DNA of 64,000 bases from Tepidiphilus margaritifer DSM 15129 (GCF_000425565.1 NZ_AUDR01000015.1:124001-188000), one strand, 5' to 3'. Positions 7,228 through 22,649 are shown, counted from the first letter of the stretch. Made by a program: numbers and translations. Notes: generated from the letters alone by a model not told the origin.

Positions 7228-10200
7228 ATGTCCTGCATCTACCGCCTCGCCTTCGCCGCCACCCTCGTCCTCCTCTCCACGGTCGCGGTTGGCAGCCCAC
7301 TAGACATCCCCAACGTCCCTCCGGAGACGAGCTCGAGCGTCGACCCCAACATCATGTTACTGCTCGACGATTCGGGATCGATGCAGTTCGAAATCCTTCC
7401 CGATTCTTTGACTGAGCTTACTTCACCGGCGACCTACTTCCTCTTTCCCCGCCCTACCGATCCCTATGGGGGATCTACTTACAATAAAGCCTACCTCGAC
7501 TTGGACGACAAAGAAGACACTAACGTTACCCTTCGTTCCTCTAAGCGAAACGCACTCTTCTACAATCCTAGCGTCACCTACCAGCCCTGGCGTAAAGCAG
7601 ATGGCAGTTCCTATCCTACTATCAATCCTGAAAGCGCTTCTTACGACCCGGCAGGAAGAAACAACTGCAAAATCAACCTGAAAACAGGGGACATGACGGG
7701 AAGTGACTGTTCGAAAACCACTTTATCTTACCCCATCACATTCTATGTCTATGTCGGCAGCGGCGATGACACCAACCGGACGAACTACATCCGCTATCAA
7801 TACCGTTCCGGTGTCATGTATCAATGGAGAGTCGGAACCACGCGCAGAGAATGTACAACATGGTGGAATTGCCAAAATGTACCAGATGAGAAACGTGCCC
7901 CCGATCCCCTGCCCTGGGGCCGCTCCGTCGCCGACGAAGTGCAGAATTTCGCCAACTGGTTCAGCTACCACCGCTCGCGTATCCTTGCGACCCAGGCAGG
8001 GGTGACCCGCGCCTTCGCCGAGCTCGGTGAAAACTACCGCGTCGGGTTCTGTACCATCAACACGTGCAAGAGCTCGAGCGCCACCCCCACCGTGCCGATA
8101 CCCCACGACAAATTTACCGGTTCGACCAAAGCAACTTTCTTTGACAAAGTCATCAACGTGCCAATACCCGCCCAGGGAACCCCCCTGCGTGGCGCCCTCG
8201 ATTGGGCTGGCCAATATTACAAAAAGACGGAAGATAGTGGCCCCTGGGGCCCCAAAGTCACGGTTCAAGGCAAGCAGAAACAACTCTCCTGCCGCCAATC
8301 CTTCACCATCCTCACCACCGATGGGTACTGGGACAATACTGACAATTTCTCCGGCGCAGGAAACGTCGACAATGAATCGGGATCGAAAATCGAATCATCT
8401 GACGGCAAGAAGACTTATACCTACCAAGCCAAGGCCCCCTTCAAAGACGACTATTCCAATACCCTAGCCGACGTGGCGATGAAGTACTGGAAAGAAGATC
8501 TGCGCACCGACCTTCCCAACGATGTTCCCGCCGCCTCGTCCAACTTGGATGTGTGCAACGCCAACTCTCTGGATCCCACCTTCCCCGATCCTGCCTTCTG
8601 GCAACACATGACCACGTTCACCCTCTCTCTCGGCGTAAGCGGTACGCTGCCCCGCACGCCCGAGACCGTGGCAAAGCTGTGCAATGGCACGCAATCCTGG
8701 ACCGACCCCACCAGTGCCAACGAAAAAAAGATCGACGACCTGTGGCACGCCGCCGTCAATGGCCACGGCAAGTTTTTCGCCGCCCAGAACCCGGACGAAT
8801 TCGCTACAGGGCTCAAGGAAGCGCTGGGGGCCATCTCCACCCTGGTAAGTTCGGCCAGTAACGTGGCGGTCAATTCCAACCGTATCGATGGCAATACACT
8901 CACATTCTATGCCCGCTACTACCCCGGTGACTGGTACGGCGAGCTCCTCGCCTACCCTGTCACCGCCACGGGCATCGGCGATACCCCGAAATGGTTTACC
9001 AGCATCCCCGCCGTCGGTTCGCGCAAAATTTTCACCTCGAACGGCAGCAACGGTGGTATTTCCTTCGAGTGGAGCTCCCTTACTGCGGCGCAAAAAACTG
9101 CCCTCGGTTCCCAGACCGACGCCGTCAAGCAAGACATCGTCAACTACCTGCGTGGCGATCAAAGCAAGGAAATGCAAAACGGAGGGACATTGCGCAGCCG
9201 CAAGAGCCTGCTCGGCGACATCATCCACTCCTCTCCGGTGTTCGTCGACAACCAGCAAAGCGGGACGGCGCGCGCGCAGACCGTCTTCGTCGGCGCCAAC
9301 GACGGCATGCTGCACGCCTTCGACGCCACCAACGGTCAAGAGATTTTCGCCTATGTCCCAAATCTCCTCATCGGTTCCAACCTCGCCACGCTTTCTGATC
9401 CGGCCTACACCCACCGCTATTTCGTCGATGGGCCGATCTACGTTTCCAATTCCACACTCACACCCAACAAGCAAATCCTGGTCGCCAGCCTCGGCTATGG
9501 CGGCAAAGGGCTTTTCGCGCTCGACGTGACCAATCCAAAATCTTTCTCCGCCACCAACGTCAAATGGGAATTCGGCAACGATGCCGACTTGGGTCTCGTA
9601 ATCGGCGACATGCTGCTCACCAAGACCAATGACGGACGCACCGCGGTGATTTTTGGCAATGGCTACAACAGCACCAACGAACATGCCGTGCTCTTCGTCG
9701 TCGACCTCGACACGGGCGCACTCATCCGGAAAATAGATACCGGCGTGGGTCCTTCGAATGGGCTTTCTGCCGTCCGCGGTTGGGATAGCAACGGCAACGG
9801 TACTTTTGACTACATCTATGCCGGTGACTTGCAGGGCAACCTGTGGAAGTTCGATCTCTCGAACAAGGATCCCAGTAAATGGGATGTCGCCCTCAAGCAG
9901 GGCAACCAAAAACAGGCGCTTTTCCAGGCCCAAGACAAGAACGGCAAGGCGCAGCCCATTACCGGCCGCGCTTCGATCGGCCTCAATCCAGCCGACGGCA
10001 GTCTCTGGGTTTTCTTCGGCACGGGGCGCTATCTGACGACGACCGACGTCTCCGACACGTCGACCCAAAGTTGGTACGGCATCATCGACGATGGAAAGAA
10101 TGCCGTGACCCGCAGTCAACTCAAGGAACGCAAGATCGTGGCGCGGGGAACGGACCCCACGACGGGCAACCCGGTTCGGGCTTTTGAACTCGCCACCAGC

Positions 10201-10632
10201 GGCGATATGGCCAATGAAAAAGGCTGGTACGTCGACCTCGACCCCGGCGAGCGCATCATCAGCTCGTCCCAGTTCTACGGTTCTGTCCTTATTGCCAGCA
10301 GCATCATCCCGAGTGACGACCCCTGTACGCCTGGGGGGACGGGCTACCTCAACGCGATCGATCCCTTCACGGGCTCGGCGACTGGATTCTTCACGGATTA
10401 TGGCACCGTGGGTGACAAGAAAATCCCCGTAGGGTCTATCAATCCCAGGATAGGCATGCTCAGTCAGCCGGTGGTCGTAGCGAATCCTGATAATGGTGGC
10501 GTCACCGTGCTTACAGGTGGTAGTGATAATCAACCATCTATATCTGGCAATCCACCACCTATAAACGACACTAGTGGCAACCTAAACATCCGAATCGGCC
10601 GCATCAACTGGCGCGAACTCATCCGGGAGTAA
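7228..10632 (+). CDS. pilY1: Type IV pilus tip adhesin PilY1
   Basis: Large secreted pilus-associated protein of 1134 residues. A signal peptide (residues 1-22) is followed by a von Willebrand A-like domain with the MIDAS motif DDSGSM (D47, S49, S51) and TILTTDGYWDN near 365. The C-terminal half is a PilY1 beta-propeller containing VFVGANDGMLHAFDA and a calcium-binding loop DSNGNGTFDYIYAGD around residue 855, the equivalent of the P. aeruginosa calcium site controlling pilus retraction. GC is lower in the N-terminal domain and near 10500-10590 than in the propeller. Length is typical. The ATG is preceded by AGAAGGAAA. Confidence 0.93.
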   Translation: MSCIYRLAFAATLVLLSTVAVGSPLDIPNVPPETSSSVDPNIMLLLDDSGSMQFEILPDSLTELTSPATYFLFPRPTDPYGGSTYNKAYLDLDDKEDTNVTLRSSKRNALFYNPSVTYQPWRKADGSSYPTINPESASYDPAGRNNCKINLKTGDMTGSDCSKTTLSYPITFYVYVGSGDDTNRTNYIRYQYRSGVMYQWRVGTTRRECTTWWNCQNVPDEKRAPDPLPWGRSVADEVQNFANWFSYHRSRILATQAGVTRAFAELGENYRVGFCTINTCKSSSATPTVPIPHDKFTGSTKATFFDKVINVPIPAQGTPLRGALDWAGQYYKKTEDSGPWGPKVTVQGKQKQLSCRQSFTILTTDGYWDNTDNFSGAGNVDNESGSKIESSDGKKTYTYQAKAPFKDDYSNTLADVAMKYWKEDLRTDLPNDVPAASSNLDVCNANSLDPTFPDPAFWQHMTTFTLSLGVSGTLPRTPETVAKLCNGTQSWTDPTSANEKKIDDLWHAAVNGHGKFFAAQNPDEFATGLKEALGAISTLVSSASNVAVNSNRIDGNTLTFYARYYPGDWYGELLAYPVTATGIGDTPKWFTSIPAVGSRKIFTSNGSNGGISFEWSSLTAAQKTALGSQTDAVKQDIVNYLRGDQSKEMQNGGTLRSRKSLLGDIIHSSPVFVDNQQSGTARAQTVFVGANDGMLHAFDATNGQEIFAYVPNLLIGSNLATLSDPAYTHRYFVDGPIYVSNSTLTPNKQILVASLGYGGKGLFALDVTNPKSFSATNVKWEFGNDADLGLVIGDMLLTKTNDGRTAVIFGNGYNSTNEHAVLFVVDLDTGALIRKIDTGVGPSNGLSAVRGWDSNGNGTFDYIYAGDLQGNLWKFDLSNKDPSKWDVALKQGNQKQALFQAQDKNGKAQPITGRASIGLNPADGSLWVFFGTGRYLTTTDVSDTSTQSWYGIIDDGKNAVTRSQLKERKIVARGTDPTTGNPVRAFELATSGDMANEKGWYVDLDPGERIISSSQFYGSVLIASSIIPSDDPCTPGGTGYLNAIDPFTGSATGFFTDYGTVGDKKIPVGSINPRIGMLSQPVVVANPDNGGVTVLTGGSDNQPSISGNPPPINDTSGNLNIRIGRINWRELIRE

Positions 10633-10638
10633 TCCACC

Positions 10639-11037
10639 ATGCTCCGTATTCCACGCCGCAGCCGCGGCTTCACCCTGATCGAGCTGATGATCGTGGTTGC
10701 CATCATCGCCATCTTGGCCGGAATCGCCTACCCCAGCTACCAGCGCCACGTGCTGCAGACCCGCCGCACGGCGGCGCAGGGGTGTCTGATGGAATTGGCC
10801 CAATGGATGGAGCGCTATTACACCACCAAAATGACGTACAAGAATGCGAAGCTACCGGATCTCTCGTGTACGACCGAGTTGAGCAGCTTCTATACCTTTG
10901 CCTTGGACGGGACACCGTCCGACACGAGCTATAAACTGAAGGCCACGGCCAAAGGAGCACAGACGCGGGACACCGACTGCACGCCGCTCACCCTGGATAG
11001 CGCCGGCACCAAGGGCCCGGCCGGCTGCTGGCGCTGA
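10639..11037 (+). CDS. pilE: Minor pilin PilE
   Basis: Pilin of 132 residues. Prepilin peptidase site [20 protein letters not shown], then IAYPSYQRHVLQTRRTAAQG, the signature of the PilE minor pilins that sit downstream of PilY1. Cys residues near 51, 74, 114 and 131 allow the usual disulfide loop. It starts 6 nt after pilY1 and closes the operon. It is shorter than the major pilin at 29659. Confidence 0.92.
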   Translation: MLRIPRRSRGFTLIELMIVVAIIAILAGIAYPSYQRHVLQTRRTAAQGCLMELAQWMERYYTTKMTYKNAKLPDLSCTTELSSFYTFALDGTPSDTSYKLKATAKGAQTRDTDCTPLTLDSAGTKGPAGCWR

Positions 11038-11123
11038 CCCCACACGATGGAGTGCGCTTTACAGGGCCAGGCTCGAGGGGCGGTACGGGGTACAATGGCA
11101 CGGCCACATTCGACGAGTCGAGC

Positions 11124-11618
11124 ATGACCCCATCCCTGCCATCCCGCGCGCTTTTCCTCGCCGCCACCCTTGCTGTGGCGGCGCTGCTCTCTTTCGGCCT
11201 CTACCTGCAGCACGGCCTCGGGCTCGAGCCCTGCCCGCTGTGCATCCTGCAGCGCATCGCCTTCTTCGGGGTAGGATTCTTCGCGCTCCTGGGCACGATG
11301 TTCGGCACCCGCAAGCTCGCGGCCCGGGCCTGCGCCGGTGCCATGCTGCTGTGCGCCCTGGCCGGGCTGGGCACGGCGCTGTGGCAGAGCTGGCTGCAGC
11401 GGCACCCGCCCAGCGACCCGTTCGCCTGCGGTCCCGGGCTCGATTACCTAATGGAGACGCTGCCGCTCGCCGAGTGGCTGCCCAAGGTGTTCGCCGGCGA
11501 GGGGCAATGCACGGCCATCGATTGGACCTTCCTCGGGCTTACCATCGCCAACTGGTCGGCGCTGTGGTTCGCGCTCTTCGCCGGGTTCGCGGCGTGGCTC
11601 GCGCTGCGCCGCGGCTGA
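11124..11618 (+). CDS. dsbB: Disulfide bond formation protein DsbB
   Basis: Inner-membrane quinone reductase that re-oxidises periplasmic DsbA; 164 residues with four predicted membrane helices. The first redox pair is CPLC in LEPCPLCILQR, and the second periplasmic pair is the Cys of FACGPG and the Cys of GEGQC. The ATG at 11124 is chosen because the hydrophobic helix 1 starts shortly after it. A TACAAT box lies at 11091-11096 but without a good -35. The position after the pilus genes fits a role in folding the disulfide-containing pilins. Confidence 0.93.
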   Translation: MTPSLPSRALFLAATLAVAALLSFGLYLQHGLGLEPCPLCILQRIAFFGVGFFALLGTMFGTRKLAARACAGAMLLCALAGLGTALWQSWLQRHPPSDPFACGPGLDYLMETLPLAEWLPKVFAGEGQCTAIDWTFLGLTIANWSALWFALFAGFAAWLALRRG

Positions 11619-11619
11619 A

Positions 11620-11940
11620 TCAAGAGAGAACCTCCACGATCCGCCCGCCCAGCTCGCAGCGCCAGGAGCCGCCTTCGAGTCCGAGGCAGCGGCGCACTTC
11701 CAGGCGTACGCGCAGCGGGCGCGCCGGCATGCCATGCACCCCGCCGGGCTGCTCGAGCTGGACGGCAAGGATTTCCTCGGCGGAGGGGACATAGTTGGTA
11801 CGTAGCGCCATGCCACCGACCGAAAGATCGAAACAAATGGCGTCGTGCACTTCCCCCTGCGGGGAGAGCACCCGGGCAGGAATGCCGCCGGGCAGAGGGA
11901 TGCGGCGCTCGCAGCGCCGTTCGATGAACTGGCCTACCAT
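11620..11940 (-). CDS. PilZ domain protein (c-di-GMP receptor)
   Basis: Single-domain PilZ protein of 106 residues. It has the c-di-GMP-binding RxxxR motif (ERRCERRIP near residue 9) and the second motif DLSVGGMAL (D/NxSxxG) near 44. The ATG at 11940 has GGGAGG 8 nt upstream. It is convergent with dsbB, with only one base between the stops. Both binding motifs are intact, so it should bind c-di-GMP; its partner is not evident. Confidence 0.88.
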   Translation of the reverse strand: MVGQFIERRCERRIPLPGGIPARVLSPQGEVHDAICFDLSVGGMALRTNYVPSAEEILAVQLEQPGGVHGMPARPLRVRLEVRRCLGLEGGSWRCELGGRIVEVLS

Positions 11941-11969
11941 GAAGAAAACCTCCCAAGCCAACGAGATGC

Positions 11970-11998
11970 AGTTTAGCTTGGGATGCGGGGGAAGGCAA
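11970..11998 (-). promoter_or_regulatory. Sigma-70-like promoter for the PilZ gene
   Basis: On the minus strand TTGCCT (11993-11998) and TAAACT (11970-11975) are separated by 17 bp. This predicts a start near 11963 and a leader of about 23 nt. It lies just downstream of the tRNA-Pro terminator, so the PilZ gene has its own promoter. Confidence 0.55.
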
Positions 11999-12011
11999 TG
12001 CGGAACAAAGG

Positions 12012-12046
12012 AAAAAAGGCTTACGCGAGCGATCACGTAAGCCTTT
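12012..12046 (-). terminator. Rho-independent terminator of tRNA-Pro
   Basis: The minus-strand transcript has an 11-bp stem (AAAGGCTTACG / CGTAAGCCTTT) with a loop of about 11 nt, followed by a run of Us at 12012-12017. It begins 9 nt after the tRNA 3' end and separates the tRNA from the PilZ gene. Confidence 0.85.
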
Positions 12047-12054
12047 CGAATTCT

Positions 12055-12132
<78 letters not shown>

Positions 12133-12257
12133 CGAGTTCGCCATTATACCCGAGTCGGCGAAAAATACAACAAGGCCAGAATTCCTGCTGCAGCGCACAG
12201 AGACGGCATGTTATCCTTGCACGCATCCAATGCGACGCTCGAACAAGGAAAGCAGTA

Positions 12258-12782
12258 ATGGCACTTTATGCCTTGGGCGACAAACGCCCGCAGCTCGGGC
12301 CAGATTGCTGGGTGGCCGATAGCGCCGAAGTGATCGGCGACGTGCGGCTGGGGCACGAAGTCTCGATCTGGTTCAATGCCGTGCTGCGCGGCGACAACGA
12401 ACCGATCATCATCGGTAACGGCACGAACGTGCAAGACGGCGTGATCCTGCACGACGACGAAGGAATCCCGCTCACCATCGGCGCCGGCGTGAGCATCGGC
12501 CACATGGCCATGCTGCACGGGTGCACCGTGGGGGACGGCTGCCTCATCGGCATCAACGCGGTGATCCTCAACCGGGCAGTGATCGGGGCGCAGTGCATCA
12601 TCGGCGCGAATGCACTCATCCCCGAAGGCAAAGTCATTCCTGATCGCAGCCTGGTGGTGGGCTCGCCGGGACGGGTGATCCGCACCCTGACCGACGAAGA
12701 AGTCGCGCGGCTACAGGCCAACGCGGCGCACTACCGCGAGGCGGCGCAGCGCTACCGCACGGCGCTCACACGCATCGGCTGA
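12258..12782 (+). CDS. Gamma-class carbonic anhydrase-like hexapeptide-repeat protein
   Basis: Left-handed beta-helix protein of 174 residues (YrdA/Cam family). It has hexapeptide repeats throughout, zinc-ligand histidines in [15 protein letters not shown], and the conserved [12 protein letters not shown] start. The ATG has AAGGAA 6 nt upstream. Likely a cytoplasmic trimeric carbonic anhydrase; many YrdA-type proteins have weak or untested activity. It stops 3 bp before the convergent ftsB stop. Confidence 0.87.
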   Translation: MALYALGDKRPQLGPDCWVADSAEVIGDVRLGHEVSIWFNAVLRGDNEPIIIGNGTNVQDGVILHDDEGIPLTIGAGVSIGHMAMLHGCTVGDGCLIGINAVILNRAVIGAQCIIGANALIPEGKVIPDRSLVVGSPGRVIRTLTDEEVARLQANAAHYREAAQRYRTALTRIG

Positions 12783-12785
12783 AGT

Positions 12786-13073
12786 TCAGGGAGTCGTCGC
12801 CTTGGACGGCAGGGTGAGGAGCACTTCGTCGGGGCGCAGGTAGTTGAGCGAGCCGCGCGCCACCGCTTCGAGCGCCTCACCACCGTTTTTCAGCTCTTCG
12901 ATTTCGGCCGCGGCGGCGGCGTTGCGCGCCGCGAGCGCTTCGTTGCGCTGGATGATCTCATTGAGGCGGGCGTCGAGCCGCTGTCGGTGCAGCAGACCGT
13001 CGCGGCCGAGCCACAGCTGATACTGCACGACCGCAAGCAGTACGACGAGGATCAGCCGCACCCACAGGCTCAC
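12786..13073 (-). CDS. ftsB: Cell division protein FtsB
   Basis: Small bitopic divisome protein of 95 residues that complexes with FtsL and FtsQ. It has a short cytoplasmic start MSLWVR, one membrane helix (residues 5-21) and a periplasmic coiled coil with LDARLNEIIQRNEALAARN, followed by EELKNGGEALEAVARGSL. It is directly downstream of eno (13-nt gap), the conserved eno-ftsB order. Confidence 0.92.
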   Translation of the reverse strand: MSLWVRLILVVLLAVVQYQLWLGRDGLLHRQRLDARLNEIIQRNEALAARNAAAAAEIEELKNGGEALEAVARGSLNYLRPDEVLLTLPSKATTP

Positions 13074-13086
13074 GCCCCCTCCCGCC

Positions 13087-17527
<4,441 letters not shown>

Positions 17528-17543
17528 CTTCATCCTCGCCCCC

Positions 17544-19502
<1,959 letters not shown>

Positions 19503-19550
19503 GTCCTTCCTCCTCTTTCGTGAATTTATTATGATTTTTTGCCAGCTGCC

Positions 19551-19979
19551 TCAGCCGGGAATACTCGTCAACGCCCGGCGCAGGTCGTCGGGCAAGGGCG
19601 TGGAGCGGCCGGTGGCGGCGTCCACCCACACCATCTTACCGGAACCCGTGGCGTAGAGGGTCTCGTCGCCCACCAGGCGCAGCTCGTACCAACTCGTCAC
19701 GCTGGAGCGTCCCGGCTCGCCGGCATACACCGTGACCTCGCACACGGCCGGATAGGTGACCGGCTTGAGGAAATTGCAGTCTGCATGCACCAGTACCGGC
19801 GAGGGCGACACGCCGGCCACCACCCGATAGCCCAGCGCCTCGAGCCATTCCACGCGCGCCTGTTCGAAATAACGAAAATAGATCGTATTATTCACATGGC
19901 CGAAGGCGTCCATGTCGCCCCAGCGCACGGGGATGGTGGTCGTCAAAACTTTCCGGGCATGGACCGGGCGGTGTGTCAT
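19551..19979 (-). CDS. Acyl-CoA thioesterase, 4HBT hotdog fold
   Basis: 142-residue hotdog thioesterase of the 4-hydroxybenzoyl-CoA/YbgC type. The signature VRWGDMDAFGHVNNTIYFRY carries the catalytic Asp. The ATG at 19979 follows GGAGGAG by 6 nt. It precedes the acetoacetyl-CoA synthetase gene (48-nt gap), so the two may share a transcript for short-chain acyl-CoA turnover. The substrate is not readable from sequence. Confidence 0.88.
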   Translation of the reverse strand: MTHRPVHARKVLTTTIPVRWGDMDAFGHVNNTIYFRYFEQARVEWLEALGYRVVAGVSPSPVLVHADCNFLKPVTYPAVCEVTVYAGEPGRSSVTSWYELRLVGDETLYATGSGKMVWVDAATGRSTPLPDDLRRALTSIPG

Positions 19980-20029
19980 GATCGCTCCTCCTCGAACGTG
20001 TGATTGATCGTCGGCCCTTTTTCTGCCAA

Positions 20030-20045
20030 CATACGGCAGCGTATG
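20030..20045. promoter_or_regulatory. Palindrome between thioesterase and ETF-QO genes
   Basis: Perfect 6-bp arms CATACG and CGTATG flank a 4-bp centre, in the 102-bp divergent region. The shape is that of a TetR-type operator, which would suit fatty-acid or branched-chain acyl-CoA control of both flanking genes. No cognate regulator gene is in the window. Confidence 0.4.
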
Positions 20046-20081
20046 GCCTCTCATCCTATTGTAGCGCGAGGACTCCCGAAG

Positions 20082-21725
20082 ATGGAACGAGAAGCGATGG
20101 AATTCGACGTGGTGATCGTCGGCGGCGGCCCGGCCGGGCTCGCGGCAGCGATCCGCCTCAAGCAGCTCTGTGCCGAGAAAGGACAGGATTTCTCGGTATG
20201 CGTGATCGAGAAAGGGGCGGAATTGGGGGCGCACACGATGTCGGGCGCCGTGCTCGATCCGCGCTCGCTCACCGAGCTCATCCCCGACTGGAAGGAACGC
20301 GGCGCGCCGGTAAAAACCGCGGTGCGCGAGGATCGCTTCCTCTTCCTCAAGGAAGGCGGAGCGATGAAAGTGCCCAACGCCCTGTTGCCACCGTGTTTCC
20401 AAAACCACGGCAATTACATCATCCGCGCCGGATTTCTCGTCAAGTGGCTGGGCGAGCAGGCCGAAGCCATGGGCATCGACGTCTATCCCGGTTTTGCCGC
20501 CGCCGACGTGCTCTACGATGACGCAGGTCGCGTGCTCGGCGTGGTCACCGGCGACATGGGCCTGCAAAAAGACGGCACTCCGGGGCCCAACTACCAGCCG
20601 GGCATGGAGCTGCGCGCGCGCTACACGCTCTTTGCCGAAGGCTGCCGCGGGCATCTGGGCAAACGGCTCGAGCAGCGCTTCAAGCTGCGCGAAGGGCGCG
20701 ATCCGCAAGCCTACGGCATCGGCATCAAGGAGCTGTGGGAAATCGACCCGGCCAAGCACGAACCGGGCTTGGTGATGCACACCGCCGGCTGGCCGCTCGA
20801 TCCCGACACCTACGGCGGCTCCTTCTGCTACCACCTCGACGACGGCCCTCTGGTGGCGATCGGCTTCGTCGTCGGGCTCGACTACCGCAATCCCTATCTC
20901 TCGCCCTTCGAGGAATTCCAGCGGCTCAAGACCCACCCTGCCATCCGCTCCATGCTCGAAGGCGGCAAACGCATCGCCTACGGCGCGCGGGCGCTAGTGG
21001 CCGGCGGCCTGCAGGCGCTGCCCAAGACGGTCTTCCCCGGCGGCGCGCTCATCGGCGACGACGCGGGCTATCTCAACGCCTCGCGCATCAAGGGAATCCA
21101 CGCCGCGATCAAATCCGGCATGCTCGCGGCGGAAGCCGCTTTCACCGCGCTCGCCGCCGGCCGGGCCCACGACGAGCTCACCGAGTACCCGCAGGCTTTC
21201 GAGCGCAGCTGGCTGCACGAGGAGCTCTACCGCGCCCGCAACTTCAAGCCGCTCATGAAAAAGGGCCTATGGGTCGGGTCCCTGCTCTTTGGCATCGACC
21301 AAATGGTCTTCCGCGGCAAGGCGCCCTGGACGCTGCACCGCGACACGCCCGATCACGCCCTGCTCAAGCCCGCCGCCGAATGCACGCCCATCGCCTATCC
21401 CAAGCCCGACGGCGTGCTCACCTTCGATCGGCTCTCCTCGGTCTTCCTCTCCAACACCAACCACGACGAAGACCAACCCTGCCACCTCGTGCTGCGCGAT
21501 CCCAAAGTGGCGATCGACGTCAATTTCAAGATCTACGATTCCCCCGAGCAGCGCTACTGCCCGGCCGGAGTCTATGAGATCGTGCGCGAGGACGGCACGC
21601 CCCGCCTGCAGATCAACGCACAGAACTGCGTGCACTGCAAAACCTGCGACATCAAGGACCCGACGCAGAACATCGACTGGGTCCCCCCACAAGGGGGCGA
21701 AGGGCCGATCTACGTCGGCATGTGA
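20082..21725 (+). CDS. Electron transfer flavoprotein-ubiquinone oxidoreductase
   Basis: Membrane-associated iron-sulfur flavoprotein that passes electrons from acyl-CoA dehydrogenases (via ETF) to ubiquinone. About 547 residues: FAD motif DVVIVGGGPAGLAAAIRLKQ at the N-terminus, GAHTMSGAVLDP, the FAD-binding GGALIGDDAGYLN, and the C-terminal 4Fe-4S region QNCVHCKTCDIKDPTQN. The ATG at 20082 is chosen because GAGGA precedes it by about 9 nt; ATGs at 20097 and further upstream are in frame. It supports beta-oxidation or branched-chain amino acid respiration. Confidence 0.95.
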   Translation: MEREAMEFDVVIVGGGPAGLAAAIRLKQLCAEKGQDFSVCVIEKGAELGAHTMSGAVLDPRSLTELIPDWKERGAPVKTAVREDRFLFLKEGGAMKVPNALLPPCFQNHGNYIIRAGFLVKWLGEQAEAMGIDVYPGFAAADVLYDDAGRVLGVVTGDMGLQKDGTPGPNYQPGMELRARYTLFAEGCRGHLGKRLEQRFKLREGRDPQAYGIGIKELWEIDPAKHEPGLVMHTAGWPLDPDTYGGSFCYHLDDGPLVAIGFVVGLDYRNPYLSPFEEFQRLKTHPAIRSMLEGGKRIAYGARALVAGGLQALPKTVFPGGALIGDDAGYLNASRIKGIHAAIKSGMLAAEAAFTALAAGRAHDELTEYPQAFERSWLHEELYRARNFKPLMKKGLWVGSLLFGIDQMVFRGKAPWTLHRDTPDHALLKPAAECTPIAYPKPDGVLTFDRLSSVFLSNTNHDEDQPCHLVLRDPKVAIDVNFKIYDSPEQRYCPAGVYEIVREDGTPRLQINAQNCVHCKTCDIKDPTQNIDWVPPQGGEGPIYVGM

Positions 21726-21761
21726 GTCACGAGGCGCCGCACCCTTGCGGCGTCCTCGGCC

Positions 21762-22649
21762 TCATTCGAACACGCGCCGCGCGTTCAGCGGTTGAACGGG
21801 GCGGTTGTTGCGACCGGTGAGCGACAAGAAGGCGCGCAGCTGTTCTTCGCTCGCCTCGGCCGTTTCCGACATCACGTACCAGCGCACCCCTTCGGTACAG
21901 GGGGGCGTGGTAAGCGAGCCGTTGTAGCGGTAGAAATCAGTGGTGGGCGGCAGGAGCTTACCCGGATCGAGCGACACGCTCGCCCCACCTTTCTTCTGCG
22001 CGGCAGAGAGGATCTCGTCGAGCACCGGATTGGCCTCGCCGCGGCGGAACCAGATCGCCACCACCGCGACGTTGCCCTCCTTGTCCTGATGCAGCAGCTG
22101 CGCTTCCAGGGGATAGCGATTGCCGCCGTCGGTGTGCTCGCTGGGGGAATGGAACTGGATCGAGGTCAGCACGAAGCGGTGCTGTTCGTCCGTGATCGAC
22201 GCCTTGCCGGAGACGACTTGCAGCGTCAGCACGCCGTTGTCACGCCTCGGCCGAACGGTTACCGGCCCGTAGGCGAAGTCGATCGCCCTCAGGTCGGTGG
22301 TGAGCACGTCCTCGCGCCGGATGTCGATCGGCGACTGGTTCTTGCCGATGCCGCACCAAAAATACTCCCGCGACAGCTTTGCCCACTGGGAAGGACCGTT
22401 GTTCGGGCCATACCCCCAGGCGGCGGACGAACGGGCCGATCGCTTGCTCTGCGCTGCCCCCGGCACGGCGGCCGGTTTCGTCGCCACGGGCGAGGACGAT
22501 TTTTCCCCTTCGGGTGTCGCCGGCGCCTCGGTTTTGTGCTCCCCCCCGGACACGTCCGCTGCCGTCTCCTGGGCCTGCAACGGCAGCGCCGCTGCGAGGC
22601 AGACGATCCCCCACATCCACCGCTTCATACGGGAAGCCCCCAATGCCAT
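21762..22649 (-). CDS. Alpha-carbonic-anhydrase-like protein lacking two zinc ligands
   Basis: Exported protein of 295 residues: signal peptide (1 to about 27), an Ala/Pro/Ser/Lys-rich linker to about 70, then an alpha-CA domain (GYGPNNGPSQWAKLS, GKNQSPIDIR, SLTTPPCTEGVRWYVM, RNNRPVQPLNARRVFE). The zinc site is altered. The QFHFHSPSE-type motif reads SIQFHSPSEH, so the first His ligand is Gln. The PLEAHLVH-type motif reads PLEAQLLHQ, so the third is also Gln. Both codons are CAG. Only the second His remains, so hydratase activity is unlikely. The start at 22649 has AGGAGA 7 nt upstream. Confidence 0.88.
   Translation of the reverse strand: MALGASRMKRWMWGIVCLAAALPLQAQETAADVSGGEHKTEAPATPEGEKSSSPVATKPAAVPGAAQSKRSARSSAAWGYGPNNGPSQWAKLSREYFWCGIGKNQSPIDIRREDVLTTDLRAIDFAYGPVTVRPRRDNGVLTLQVVSGKASITDEQHRFVLTSIQFHSPSEHTDGGNRYPLEAQLLHQDKEGNVAVVAIWFRRGEANPVLDEILSAAQKKGGASVSLDPGKLLPPTTDFYRYNGSLTTPPCTEGVRWYVMSETAEASEEQLRAFLSLTGRNNRPVQPLNARRVFE

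Noticed and set aside
8464-10533. 689-codon open frame antisense to pilY1
   Set aside because: Mirror of pilY1 codon structure; pilY1 has clear vWA and propeller motifs and this frame has none.
11041-11123. dsbB promoter from TTTACA (11058) and TACAAT (11091)
   Set aside because: Spacing is 27 bp, too long for a sigma-70 promoter.
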